This document shows, one piece after another, positions 49,803 to 61,646 of a stretch of DNA of 64,000 bases. The position numbers and the translations under genes were made by a program. The stretch is from NCBI GenBank assembly GCA_002150815.3, contig NDFF03000380.1, positions 124,001 to 188,000 on the forward strand, read 5' to 3'. This stretch comes from Grammothele lineata. Taxonomy: Eukaryota; Basidiomycota; Agaricomycetes; Polyporales; Polyporaceae. How positions within the stretch are numbered: position 1 is the stretch's first letter; each line of letters starts with the position of its first letter. Under the pieces are notes generated by a model. It was given only the letters and a program-made list of their open reading frames with translations, searched no databases and had not been told where the DNA came from.

Positions 49803-52046
49803 TGCGTGTATGTAGTTTGGTCCTCCCGCGGTGGTGTGGTAAATAAGTGAGGAGCGCAGGAGGTAAGCCTCGAGGCTTCCATCGGAACCCTCCCCTCAAG
49901 CCACCCGCGGCGCGCAAATCCACGGAAGCCGAGAGGCTCCTCCTCCTCCGCGTCCGCTCGCTCTGGGATCTTCGAAGCTTTCCGTCCAGCCGTGCTCTCC
50001 CGATGCTCGATGGGAGACGCACGAGTGTCTGCAAATGCACGTCCTGGCTTTATGTACGTATGTAACCTACACAGATCCGTGAACTGAACGCCCGGACGGA
50101 CGGGAGGGCAGCGTACGTATCGCCGTCAACGCTCTCGCTATTTATATTCACCTCGTCAGTGCGCGACCCGACCCGACCATGCAGGCACGGCGCGCCTGCC
50201 GGATTGGGGCGGGGGGACAGATCTCGACGCGCCACGGCGACCGGTGCCGGCGTCGGCGTGCTCGATTGGGCGAAAATGCGCCTCCCGCCGAGGAGGAGGG
50301 GCATAGGGAGGTGCTGAGGGGCTTGGCTCGCTGGGCGGGGGTGCTAATGCAAGACTAAGGAGCGGCGCACACGAACTGTGGAGATTCTGGAGAACACACA
50401 GGGGACATGGGGACATGAGGTGCGGCGCTGGAGCGCGTCCAGATGGTTAATGCGGGTGGGGAGGGGAGCAGACCGGAGTTTGTGCGCAATCAGGACGCGG
50501 GTGATGCATATGTTTGGTCTGCGAGTACATAAGCATTTCATTCGTGCGGGCCTTCGATAGCGGCGGCGCATCAAGCACCTGTGCACGACTATCTCGGACG
50601 CTTGACAGAGAAGGTCGCGCCAGGCGTCAACGGTCAAGGTGTCATTGTCATTGTCAACGCTCTCGAGTCTCGAGCGCAACGGCGGCGGCAAGCTTAAGGA
50701 GGGTTGGGGACCCGACATCGACATCGACATCGACATCGACGCGCCGGAGGGACAGGCGACGGTCTGGAAAAACGTGGTTGGTTATATACACCCGGTCAGA
50801 AATTCTGCGCGCGTCGCCGCATAATACCCGATGGGGGACCATGCTCGCGCCGCAAGGCTGGCCGCATAAACCCGCGGGCCACCGCGCAGCACCGTCGGAC
50901 TCTGCGAACGCGGACGCGCCGACGTCCTGGACAGTGGAGCGAACCGTTTTCAAAGCTGAGATTTGTTCGCGAGAATGAAGGGATATGATATGATATCGGG
51001 CACGGCGGTGCAAGCCACCCTCGGACGTTGGCAGTTGTGAACTTAGCACGCTGTTTGCGTTATAGCTAACGAGAGAGGGAGGGAAGCTTCAGAAGGAAGA
51101 ACTGATACATCATTTCACGCCGGGACTGCGCGCATCATGATGAGGGAGTGATGATGAGCGGGGCGGGGGCAGAGGGAGCACAACGCTATTGGCCTCGCGC
51201 GCGGCGGCCAATCGCCAGACGGAGGCGGACATGGTCGTCTGTGAGCGCAGGCAGCGGGACGCACACGACCACGGAACGGAGGACGGCATTGGAGGATTGG
51301 CTCTGGGGGAGAGAGAAGCTGATGCGGGCGCTCGCGACGGGAGGTAGCAACCGCCAAGGTGGACGGGCGAGCTTGCGGGCACGCCGCACGCCACTACGGA
51401 GACGGGGACGGGGACGACGGAGACGACAGGCTGGGGCTGCAGCTGGTGGGATGTACACGCCGTGCGAGCCTCGCGCGACGCGGGCGCCTGATAAGTACGA
51501 GGCGGGCAGAGGAGGCGGAGAGCGACGGCGGCGGGAGGCTGACAACGGTCTGTCGACATGGATTGGAGAGAGGAGCGTCGAGGCGCGGAGGCTGGTAGAC
51601 ACATGGACGCGCACGATCGCCGTCCGTGTCAGCCCCCGCGTCCGCGTCGGACGACGTGTGGCGGGAGGCTGCGAGATGCGTTATCGACCCGCGTCAGCCC
51701 GATGGCAGGGACGAGGATTCCGTCGGACGAGGAGCCTGCGGTCGGGGCAAGACGTGCGAGGAAGAGGCACGGACGACGAGCAGACGGGATTGGACGACGA
51801 GACGGCCGCGAGGGATCGTGCCGGGTCGGAGGCCGCGGCCGAATTCGCAGCGCGCGCCTCCTTCGAGCGGCAAGCCACACGGGCCAATGCTGGCGGACGC
51901 GATGGGGTCGGCTCGGGCGAAAAAGGCGAAAACGCGGGGGCGCGTCTTGGATTGGTCCGGATCAGGGGCGAATCAGACGGCAAGAGGCGCCGGGGGGAGT
52001 GTGTGGTGCTGTTTGGCGTGATCTGGCAGGCGGGTGGGAGGTTGAG
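49803..52046. other. Gene-free region upstream of PMA1
   Basis: No supported gene; the 333-codon frame at 51148-52149 is an Arg/Gly/Ala-rich shadow in promoter DNA. It contains a GACATC hexamer repeat at 50713-50741. Confidence 0.5.
50713..50741 (+). repeat. GACATC hexamer repeat
   Basis: Nearly five tandem GACATC units in GC-rich non-coding DNA. Confidence 0.7.
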
Positions 52047-52205
52047 ATATTTAAGACTCTGGCGGCTGCCGCCGACGTTCCATCCTTCCTCCTCTTCTTC
52101 CCCTCCGCTGCCCTCGCCGCCGTCCGCGCCACACTCGCAGACCGTCTAGCGTCGTCTAGGGTTTCCCCCCTCCCCCGGTCTCCCACCGTCCACCACCCCT
52201 CCCCC
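52047..52205 (+). promoter_or_regulatory. PMA1 core promoter: TATA-like word and pyrimidine tract
   Basis: ATATTTAAG at 52047-52055 is followed by a long C/T-rich stretch (about 52080-52205) just before the ATG at 52217. Pyrimidine-rich leaders of this kind are common at strongly expressed fungal genes. Confidence 0.45.
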
Positions 52206-52216
52206 CTTCACCGACA

Positions 52217-55200
52217 ATGTCAGACCCCAAGGTCGAGAAGGAGGCCGTCTCTTCCGAGCCGGCCAAGGAGACGACTCCCGAGCCCGAAAAGAAGAAGAGA
52301 GAGTACAAGGATTTTGGCGAGGAGGATGAGAAACCCACCCGTACGTTTTTCGCGTCCTCTTGCCTTCGTCCGTCCGTTCGCTAAGTCGCGTCCCAAAAAA
52401 GACGCCAAGGTTGACATGTCTCAGGTAAGTCACGGGACGGCTCCTTGGCGGTTTGCCCCGATGTTGACTCTCCCGCTCTCAGATCCAACTCAAGGCCGAG
52501 GACCTCTACGACAAGGAGAAGGTCGACCTTGAGACTATCGTCGTCGATGACGTCTTCAAGTTGCTTCAGTGCGACGAGAATGGTCTTAACGACGAGGAGG
52601 CCAACCGCCGTCTTGAACTTTTCGGCCCCAACAAGCTCGAGAGCGAGGAGCAGAACCCGTTCCTGCAGGTACGTGCGCACTTGATCGTTTTCGCGGGCTT
52701 CCGCCTGACGCGATTTTCGACAGTTCCTCTCCTTCATGTGGAACCCGCTCTCCTGGGTCATGGAGGCGGCCGCCCTCGTCGCCATCGCTCTGTCCAACGG
52801 CGAGCACCGCCCGCCGGACTGGCAAGATTTCGTCGGTATCGTCACTCTTCTCCTTATCAACTCGGCCATCGGTTTCTACGAGGAGCGCAACGCGGGTAAC
52901 GCCGTCAAGGCTCTTATGGACTCTCTTGCGCCCAAGGCGAAGGTCAAGCGCGCTGGCCAGTGGCGCGAGATCGAGTCGGCTCAGCTCGTCCCCGGTGATA
53001 TGATTTCGTTCAAGATCGGTGACATCGTCCCCGCCGACTGCCGTCTCACCGAGGCTATCAACGTCTCCATCGACCAGGCCGCCCTCACGGGTGAGTCGCT
53101 CCCTCAGAGCAAGAAGACTGGTGACCAGTGCTTCTCGTAAGTTTCCACGCCGTCGTGACGTCAACGAACTCCGCGCTGACTTCATACGCAGCGGCTCGAC
53201 TTGCAAGCAGGGTGAGGCTGAGGGTGTCGTCATCTCCACTGGTCCCAACACCTTCTTCGGTCGTGCCGCCAACCTCGTCGGCCAGGACGATGACACCACC
53301 GGTCACTTGCAGAAGATTCTCGCCCAGATCGGATCGTTCTGCTTGGTCGTCATTGGTATTTTCGTCGTTGCCGAGATCCTCTGCCTTTACGCCGGCTTCC
53401 GCTACAGCTACCGCCGCGGTCTCGACAACATCCTCGTCCTCCTCATCGGTGGTATCCCCATTGCCATGCCGACTGTGCTCTCCGTCACCCTCGCCGTTGG
53501 TGCTCAGCAGCTCGCGAAGTACAAGGCTATCGTCACTCGTATCACCGCCATTGAGGAGCTCGCCGCCGTCACCATCCTCTGCTCCGACAAGACTGGTACG
53601 CTCACGACGAACAAGCTCACCATCGACCGCGACACCATTCGCACGTACGGCCCCTTCTCGGCTGAGGACGTTGTGCTTCTCGCCGCGTACGCGTCTCGCA
53701 CGGAGAACCAGGACGCGATCGACTCTTGCGTCGTTGGCGCTATTGGCGACCCATCGCGTGCGCGCGCTGGTATCAAGCTCCTCGACTTCAAGCCCTTCAA
53801 CCCCGTCGACAAGCGTACCGAGATCACCTACCGCGAGGAGTCGTCTGGCAAGCTCAAGCGCGTCACCAAGGGCATGACCGGTATCATTATCGAGCTTTGC
53901 ACGCGCAACAAGACCGACGAGATCGAGAACCGTCTCGAGGCCGATGTCGAGGAGTTCGCCCAGCGTGGTCTCCGCGCGCTCGCGGTTGCGTACGAGGAGG
54001 TCGACGGCGACGACCATGAGGGCGAGGGTAACGGCTTCGAACTTATCGGTCTTCTCGCCATCTTCGATCCCCCTCGCGAGGACACCAAGCAGACGATTGA
54101 CGACGCCATGGCCCTCGGTGTCAAGGTCAAGATGGTCACCGGTGACCAGCTCGCCATCGCGAAGGAGACCGGTCGCCGTCTTGGCCTCGGCGATCACATG
54201 TACCCTGCCAAGGTTCTCAAGGACGGCCCCGAGCCCGGTTCGCGCTTCAACACCCTCGACGAGATGATCCTCGACGCCGACGGCTTCGCGGGTGTCTTCC
54301 CCGAGCACAAGTACGAGATCGTCAAGCGCCTCCAGGCCCTCGGTCACCTGTGCGCCATGACCGGTGACGGTGCCAACGACGCCCCTGCTCTCTCCCGCGC
54401 CAACGTCGGTATCGCCGTCGAGGGTGCCACGGACGCCGCTCGCTCCGCCGCCGACATCGTCCTTACGGAACCCGGTCTCTCGACGATCGTTCACGCCATC
54501 CGTGGCTCGCGTATTATTTTCCAGCGTATGCGGAACTATGCGATCTACGCCTGCGCCGTCACCATCCGTATCGTCGTTTGCTTCGCTATCCTCGCCTTCG
54601 CGTTCAAGTTCGACTTCCCGCCGTTCATGGTCCTGATCATCGCCCTTCTCAACGACGGTACCATCATGACGCTCTCGGTCGACCGCGTTCTGCCCTCGAA
54701 CACCCCGGACAGCTGGGATCTCGCGGAGATCTTTGCGTACGCCGTCGCATATGGTCTCTACCTTACTCTCTCGACGTAAGTATTCGGTCGTCTTTCGGAT
54801 TGTCTTCTGTCTGACGCGCGCATGTAGTGTCGCTCTCGTCGCGATCATCATCCGTACGACCTGGTTCAACGACAAGTTCGGCGTCACCCTCTCCGGCGGT
54901 GCGACGTCGGCTGCCGGTGACCACAACGACCGCCAGCTTCATTCGATTGTCTACCTCCAAGTCGCTATCATCTCGCAGGCGCTCATCTTCGTCACGCGTT
55001 CGCACGGATTCTTCTTCATGGAGCGTCCGTCGTTCGCTCTCATGGGCGCGTTCTGCATCGCCCAGCTCATCTCGTCGATTATCGCTGCCTACGGCAACTG
55101 GGGCTTCACCGACATTGAGGCGATCTCCGGCGGCTGGATTGGTATCGTCTGGGTTTGGGTAAGTTATCCCGTCGTTCGTTCGTTCGTTTGCATGCTTATC

Positions 55201-55535
55201 GTCGTTCATAGGACATCATTTGGTTCTTCCCTCTCGACCTCATCAAGTTCGCGATGAAGGCGACGATCATCAAGTACCTCCGCGAGCGTCACAACGCCGC
55301 CGTCGCCGCGCAGACCAAGGAGACTGGTGTCCCCATGACTCGCACGACCTCGCGCGCCGCGTCGATCCACGAGTCGCTCTACTCCAACCGTGTCTCGTTC
55401 ATTCGTCGTGCCGCTCGCAAGGTCGGCTTCGGCCAAAAGATTTCGATGAAGCCCGAGGAACTCCAGCGCTTCAGCTCTATCCAGGCTGCGCGCACTGGCA
55501 ACGTCCTCGCGCGTCACCCCTCTAGACCTCAGTAG
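52217..55535 (+). CDS. PMA1: Plasma-membrane proton-pumping P-type ATPase
   Basis: Seven exons: 52217-52340, 52402-52424, 52483-52668, 52724-53136, 53192-54775, 54828-55158 and 55212-55535, all phases consistent, giving 994 residues, the usual size of the basidiomycete P3A pump. An acidic/basic N-terminus ([12 protein letters not shown]) precedes the first membrane segments. TGES of the actuator domain is at 233-236. [13 protein letters not shown] gives the phosphorylated Asp381. [12 protein letters not shown] is at 639-650. Several membrane helices follow, with a C-terminal regulatory tail of about 90 residues rich in Arg, Ser and Thr ([18 protein letters not shown]). It exports protons using ATP, builds the plasma-membrane potential and drives nutrient uptake. 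The tail probably autoinhibits the pump and is a target of phosphorylation. Exon 2 is only 23 nt. Strong codon bias fits high expression. Confidence 0.97.
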
Positions 55536-57884
55536 ATGGACGTCGATGACGGCGCTACCCGGATGCGTGTTCCGAGGTGCGAACGTCGGCAGCTTGCAGC
55601 AGCTTGTGGAGTCATACCCGCGTTACCCCCAGCGCCCATACCCCCGCCCGACCCACACTCTCACCGCCCACAATCCTAGATCCTACTAGTTGTGCTCCCC
55701 TGCCCTCGTTTTGTCGACCCGCGGCGCGTTCTCTTGTCCCCGGTTGTGCACGTTCGTTCTCGGCTTCTCCCTACCTCCTCCTTCCACGCACGCGTCTTGC
55801 AGTAGTACTCTGTCTCGTCCACTGTCCACTTCATGACCCGCACCTGCTCCCCCCTCTGCGTCGCGTTTACGACTCGACCGTCCCGATGTGTCCGCGCTTC
55901 GTCCCTTTTAATGCACACTTCGGCGCATGGGCTTGCAGACGAGTATTTACCTACACAGTATCTAGCATAACGAGAGAGACGTAATAAAAGCAAACATAGA
56001 GCTTCTGTCTTATGCGTGTGCGGGCGTGAACTTGAGTCGGCGCGATGTTGGTCTTAGCGTTGTGCCGCGTCCTTGGGATGGGTTCGGTCCTTGCTCCTTT
56101 CGCTTGTGGTGAGCATTCGCACCTTGCTGCCGCAGCGTATGACGGCTGACGTCGTTCTCTTTGGGTCACTTGCCAGCGACGCGCGCCAGCGTTGTCTGGT
56201 GTCCGCATAGCGGCGTGCGCGACGCGTACGAGATCGTCGTGCCTCCGGGAGGCTGACCTGCTTCCGCCTCGGAAGGCTGGTGTCGTACTTGTCTGTGTTG
56301 GGAAGTCTCGTACTCATCCGTATTCCTCGCGCGGATGGGTGCGAGACCTCGCTCGGACGGCCATGAGGCTGTCGGCGTCGATTCTGCCGTCCTCCTGGCA
56401 GTGCGGCGACGTCGAGCTTATCCTCTTGGTCGCGCGCCGCTAGGAGCGCCGCGAGTCCGCCTGCCAGGGCGGCCGCTCTGGGTCTATGGCCGATATCGAC
56501 GCAGCGACGCAGAGGATGATGCGCGGCGCGAGGGGGTGCCTGAGCTTCTGCGCTCAGGAATTCGGTGACGAGCATATGCATGGACGTGGAGACGCTAGCG
56601 TCGATCGCGCTGTGGTCTACGTTACGGAGCGTCAGCTGGCACTGGGACGAAGGTCCTCCGAGTCCACTCGGGTCTCGCGCCGCGACTCGTTCTTCGTTGT
56701 ACGTCTTACCACGGTGGAAAAAGAGCCGTGGTCTGCGATGCTAGCCTCAGGTTCGTGGGCCGCCAGCCTGGACGTCGAGCTCAGCACCGTTGGTTCGACG
56801 GAGGGAATCGGACGCACGACGCACTACGGTGGAATCCAGGGGTGGAGAAGGACTCGGAGGGACATTCCAGGATTCGCTCCCCGAGCCGAGCTTGTGAGTT
56901 CCCTTGTCGTGGCGTTTGTGACGTTCTTTAACCACGCCTTTAGGCTTCGATCGACCGCTGCGGAACCGCGCTGAAGGTATCCGAGGTCGCTATCATCCTT
57001 GATACGGGCATGAACTGACGCGTGTTTGATGGAGTAGCGTTTGCTTACAGACTCAAGTACTACCGCGACGTCACGTACGAGACTAGTAAGGCTCCAAGGT
57101 AGCTGTAACCGTCTTAACGATTGTTCAGACCACATTGACAGTTGCGAGGGCTCTGTCGCGCGTTCCTGCTCGTAGATTGGTCTGGGCTCGGGCCGTGAAA
57201 CCGTCTCCAACCTCGCCGCTGATGCTGGGATTCTCTGCGCAAGGTAAGCAGGGCTCAGACCATATTCTCAGATATGGCGGGAGCACGAGACCATTCCGTG
57301 GCCGTTCGGAAATCGGAGTAGAAGAGCTCCTCCGCGTACGGGTAAGCGGGTTCTTATCGCGGCTTGCTTCCAACTAACTTTACACCTTTGAGGGTTAATG
57401 TCCGCCAGGGACGACGCTCGGCGCGTACTGGCACAATCCAGGATGGTTGTGGTGCTTACCGGAGAACTGCGTTTCTTAAGTATGCCACCACGGAGTGAAG
57501 AAGAGGAGTTCGTAGCATCGGATGGGGAATCTACATCGCTACAGCTGGCTCTACCGCAGCACTGAAGGTTTAATTCGACTCGCTGAGTACATTTCTGTCT
57601 CTTCTTCGAATGGATCCGGGATGCTCATTCTATAACGCATACCGGCGCGTCCCTTACTGACCCGCTTGATCAGACGAATTGAAAGTAGTGCGATCATAAG
57701 CGAAGCCACGAGACTCAAGTCAGAAGCCGTGACTTTGAGCTCCTCTTGCACCGCGGTACTTCAATTTATTGATATGGAAATATGGTGAGAGTAATGTCGG
57801 AGTTCTCACTTTCAAGTTGAGGGGAAAGACGGCAGACTTCTTGCCTGAAGCTCTAGGTTTGGGTAACTGCGACGTCTTCTGAAC
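55536..57884. other. 3' region of PMA1 and gene-free stretch
   Basis: 55536 to about 56000 is T/C-rich 3' flank. Frames on both strands between 56054 and 57377 look partly natural but have no shared motif, start context or splice pattern I can defend. No gene called. Confidence 0.45.
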
Positions 57885-59606
57885 ATGAGCGGCTCGAAGC
57901 GGATGCCCTTGAAGCTGCCCAGTTTTTCGCTGGAGGCACCGAGGCGGGAGGCGGCATATAAGGAGGCTCGTCAGCCCATGAACTGGACACACTCGCCTAC
58001 CCGCCGACTACCCGACATGCCTGACACTCCTCCCATTCCTCCTACTCTGCCCGAAGTTCAACAGAATCTGAAATGTCTGGGCGAGGAAATTGTAGAGATG
58101 GCCAAGACGTTAGACGAAATATACGCACACCTTCCTGAGGGTGGCTTCGAATCTGCTCGCAACGCATTGGCCGGTCATCGCCACGTAAACCTATTTTTGA
58201 TGCTGGTTAATAGGGGCGATGATACACTGACGCAATGCATTCTAGTCGTTCCACGGTCTTTATTCTGAGAGTTGCGATCAAGCCAAATTGCTTGCCGGGG
58301 GCATGACTAGTAAGTAGTTGCAGCAGCGGCTTCTACGGACCGCCTTGCTTTCGCTAATTGGAACGGTTTCAACGTTGAAGGTATATCCTCCATACTGGAG
58401 ATAGAGCAAGACGAAACTGTATCCAGAGACTGGCACTTACCAGCGGCAGACCGTGCCCTCAGGGTATGTACCTATTCTCTGGCTGGCAGCTCAAACAATA
58501 TCATCATATAATATTGACTGTCGCTTCTTTCCCGATAGGTGCTTCACAAGTTACGAGAGAAAGTTCCTACAAAGTTTGCTGTATCTCAGACAGTTTTGGA
58601 ATCTGATGTCCGGCGTTTCAAGGATAGAATCAACAGCATAGTAAGTCATTATTGCAGCAGTTTCGGACGGTCACCTCGAGCACCGCCGATGTCGATAATA
58701 ACGGTCACGAGCATGGGTTATCACTGTACAGAAGGCAAGCTTTGAATGTTTCATGGCGTAGATAATGTTTTCTGACGCGGTGAGTCGACATTGAGTCTTT
58801 ATCCAGATAAACCCTGATTTTGAACGATGAGATAGACTTCAGCCACCGTCGGCGCTCACACACTGGGGTACCATTGGAGCTACTTTGGCTTTATATACTC
58901 TTGCCGCGGGTATGGCAATGGTGATAGACGAAGACGTAGGTGCGCACAATGAGCTTTGTTGACCCTAATGACTTGACTCATACACGGCAAACGTAGACGA
59001 CTTGGCAGGTTTGTAGTTGATTCTTGTTTCATCGAGCCGCACACCGGAGTAACGTATTTATTATGACCTTGCCAGAGGGCGCCGCGATGGTGTGCGCAGT
59101 ATCGCACGGCAATCGGGAACAATGCAGGCAGATGCAGGAGGCAGCAAGAATTGCGTCGGCGGGTAAGCTTAGTTGCCGTGATATTTTGTCCGTCTTCAAC
59201 AGTGCCTGGGACGCCGTAAGTCACGGTGACAATTGATAGTCTTTTGGCTGGTCGGGATTTGATGCTTTTGATTGCATTCTAGTGTATCAGCGATTTGGAA
59301 GATCTCAAGAGAAGAATTGATGCAGATGAGGAGGGCCTTGCGGTGAGGGCTCCATCATTAAAGACCAGGTGGTAAACAACTGTTGACTGTTTCCGGTATC
59401 GGGTGCCACCACTAGCCTTTCCTTCGAGGACGTCTTAACCTCTACATGAACATGTCGGAGAGTCTCTACGAATATACGAGACACGCCTTGGCAACGAAGT
59501 AGCTCTCGAAGCAGTAACTCGGCGGTTGGCTATGCAGTATAGCACGACTGTTCCGATACTTGAGACTTTTTGGCGACGCCTCACTGCCTCGTATGGAACG
59601 AAGTGA
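57885..59606 (+). pseudogene. Third class A-like coiled-coil gene, apparently broken
   Basis: Clear exons at 57885-58184, 58246-58309 (64 nt), 58381-58463 (83 nt) and 58539-58640 are in phase. Their lengths match exon 2 (64) and exon 3 (83) of the class A gene at 4589, although the protein has diverged. Intron 2 has a CTAAT branch point. Further on, pieces are recognisable: an exon-6-like segment around 58832-58935, and helical pieces at 59066-59217 and 59283-59343. The last frame ends in TGA at 59604-59606. The exon-6-like piece appears one base short and changes frame in the middle. Its second half encodes a hydrophobic stretch (GTIGATLALYTLAAGMAMVI) that looks membrane-inserting. I could not join exon 4 to the rest without a stop. 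Probably a decaying copy; a real but unusual splicing pattern remains possible. Confidence 0.5.
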
Positions 59607-59829
59607 GCACGATGGGCGCGAGCGATCCTTCTGTAGCTGTAACAATATCATTTTCATTACCTATCTGCTTCGCCTTTGCTGCGTCTTATGCGCTATGTTC
59701 TGCTACTCTGAACGGACGGAACGGACGACACTCTGCCGCTCAACTGAAAACCTCGAATAACCTGGGGGCCATAGAGTCGATACAAGCGATAGAAGGACAT
59801 GTGGTTAGAGCCAGTCAGCCGCTCCAAGC

Positions 59830-61563
59830 TTATGCATTCCCCGAAGCGTCAACACCCCTCGCATACTGATCTAAAAGCTTGATGAGTGTCTGGTACAAGT
59901 CTCGCGTGCCTGCAAGCTTCTTGTTGAAGCGCTACAAAGCCGGGCGGTCATGTGAGCAAATAGAAGGGAGAGAATGAGTCATCATCCAAGATAGGACGCA
60001 CCTTCGTGGCGGGCATGTCGACGATGAGATCAAGCTGTTGCTGAAGGTCGTACATGTCACTCTTCAACTACGGTCAGAACAATTCGTTAGTCGTTAAAGC
60101 AATTCGAGCGCATGTGAGGAGGGAACACGGGACGCACGTATTGCCAGATGTTCGCGACGACCTCAAGCTTCTTGACTAGCTCCGTGATGTCGTCCTTGGT
60201 CGCATTAAGCGTTTTGGCATATTGCTCGAGCAGCTTATGGCGCTCCTCGTGCTTGTCTACGACTGCTTGCGCTTCGTTGACTTGCTTCTCGAGTTCTAAG
60301 ACTTCGTCAGTTATCTGTACAAAAAGCGCTCTGAGTAAGAGAGAAGTACTTTTATGATCCCCCTTGAGAGACAATATGGTAATGCCGTTGTGCGCGACTT
60401 TGACGATAGAGGACTGGGCACACCATCAAGGTTAGACAACTCCGCCGAGAGATACGAGTGGTACGCACTAGCGCGAGAGCCATGGCGGACGGCGCGAGCG
60501 TGTGGAGAAGAAGGGAAACGGAACTTGCGCCGACGGAGAGCAGCTCCGATATGGATTGGGAGAGGGCGGTCATCTACGGTCGCAGGAACGTCAGCCAAGT
60601 AGAACGGGCAGCATTCGCGAACGAGTCGCCGACCTTGTCTGAGAGCCTGGGGGGACATCAGCATTGTGAGTACGCAACGCAACGTGCGGCGAATGCTCAC
60701 TCTTTCAGCTTCGCTTTCACCTCCTCCAACTTCTTCCGTGCAGCCTCGAGCTCGTTGTTGATAGGTTCGCCGGCGTCTCTTAGCGCCTGGTCGATCTCAG
60801 CCTTGAAGAGGTCAACGTCCTTCGCGAGCGCCTCAAAGTTCGCTTGGCTCGTTCCGGCTTCTTTAACCTTGTCATCGAGTGTCTAACCCAAAGTACGTAC
60901 GTTAGCGGCCAAGATGAGAGCATCTTGTGCATGAGCTCGAACGTGCCTTCAAGAATGCGCGCAGCTCGGTCTTGACGTCTTCGACCTCATCAGGTTCGAC
61001 GTCTGTCAGGATCGCACGAGTGTATTCTGGTGGTGGTGAATGACCATCATTATCATCACGGACGCATGGGCAGAGCATTAGAGCAAAGCGTACGTTTCAT
61101 GAAAGCCGATGCTGCGATCGCGTTCTTGTGGCTGACCTCCAAATGCTCATCGAACCTCTGCCGTCGTGGACGATAGCCATCAGACGACTGAAACGAACGA
61201 ACGGCACAATCAGCTCACCTTGGAGAACGTGTCCCACTTGGGTCCGAGCTGTATGTGCTGACCGCGCTTGTCCCGGAACTCCGCCTTGTCGAAGTTGAAC
61301 AGGTCCGTGCGGATCTTCCTGTTCGCCGCTCGGATGTCGCGCACGGTCTGAGTGAGGCGTGCGATCTCCTGCGCGGCCGTGCTCGTTACCTCCGGCGACT
61401 TGAGCATGATCTTCAGCTCCTGCTGGGCGGCATCGCTTGCTACGGGGTCCTCGATCGCCTTGCCGATGCCCGCGCCAAGGGCGCCCTTAACGGTCTCGGC
61501 GTACGACGGGGGCGCGCCGGTGCCCCCAGAGAGAACCTGTTTGAGAGTGACAATGTTGGACAT
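59830..61563 (-). CDS. Class A coiled-coil protein, right-hand copy
   Basis: Exons (minus strand): 61563..61219, 61157..61094, 61026..60947, 60882..60701, 60646..60634, 60573..60469, a short one near 60413, 60314..60138, 60067..60002 and 59931..59830. Lengths 64, 182, 13, 105 and 66 equal those of the gene at 4589, and the C-terminal exon again starts RFNKKL. Product about 360-380 residues, long helices throughout. The exon 6 segment (about 229-263) is apolar: LLSVGASSVSLLLHTLAPSA. The intron after exon 3 uses a GC donor (AAG|GCACGT). Around exon 7 the frame meets TAA at 60354..60352 unless exon 7 ends early at a weak donor, so this junction is unresolved and the gene might be impaired. Start 61563 is chosen for the TATA-like box about 75 nt upstream; an in-frame ATG at 61791 lies upstream of that box. 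Function unknown. Confidence 0.7.
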
Positions 61564-61634
61564 GACGATAAGCCGAGAGAGCAGAGACGAAGGTCGATGC
61601 GGGTAGCCTTGTCGAAGAGGTATCCGGTCCCGCC

Positions 61635-61646
61635 CTTTTATTACAC
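61635..61646 (-). promoter_or_regulatory. TATA-like box of the right class A gene
   Basis: GTAATAAAAGGG on the minus strand, about 75 nt before the ATG at 61563. Confidence 0.5.

Noticed and set aside
51148..52149. 333-codon frame upstream of PMA1
   Set aside because: Arg/Gly/Ala-rich with no motif, and it overlaps the TATA-like word and pyrimidine leader of PMA1.
53085..54926. 613-codon open frame antisense to PMA1
   Set aside because: It mirrors the strongly biased codons of PMA1 exon 5 and has no motif; a known artefact of C-ending codon bias.
59570..59869. Hydrophobic plus-strand frame (SFSLPICFAFAASYALCS) as last exon of the 57885 gene
   Set aside because: It overlaps the well-supported terminal exon of the minus-strand class A gene (59931..59830) and follows a stop of the candidate final exon.
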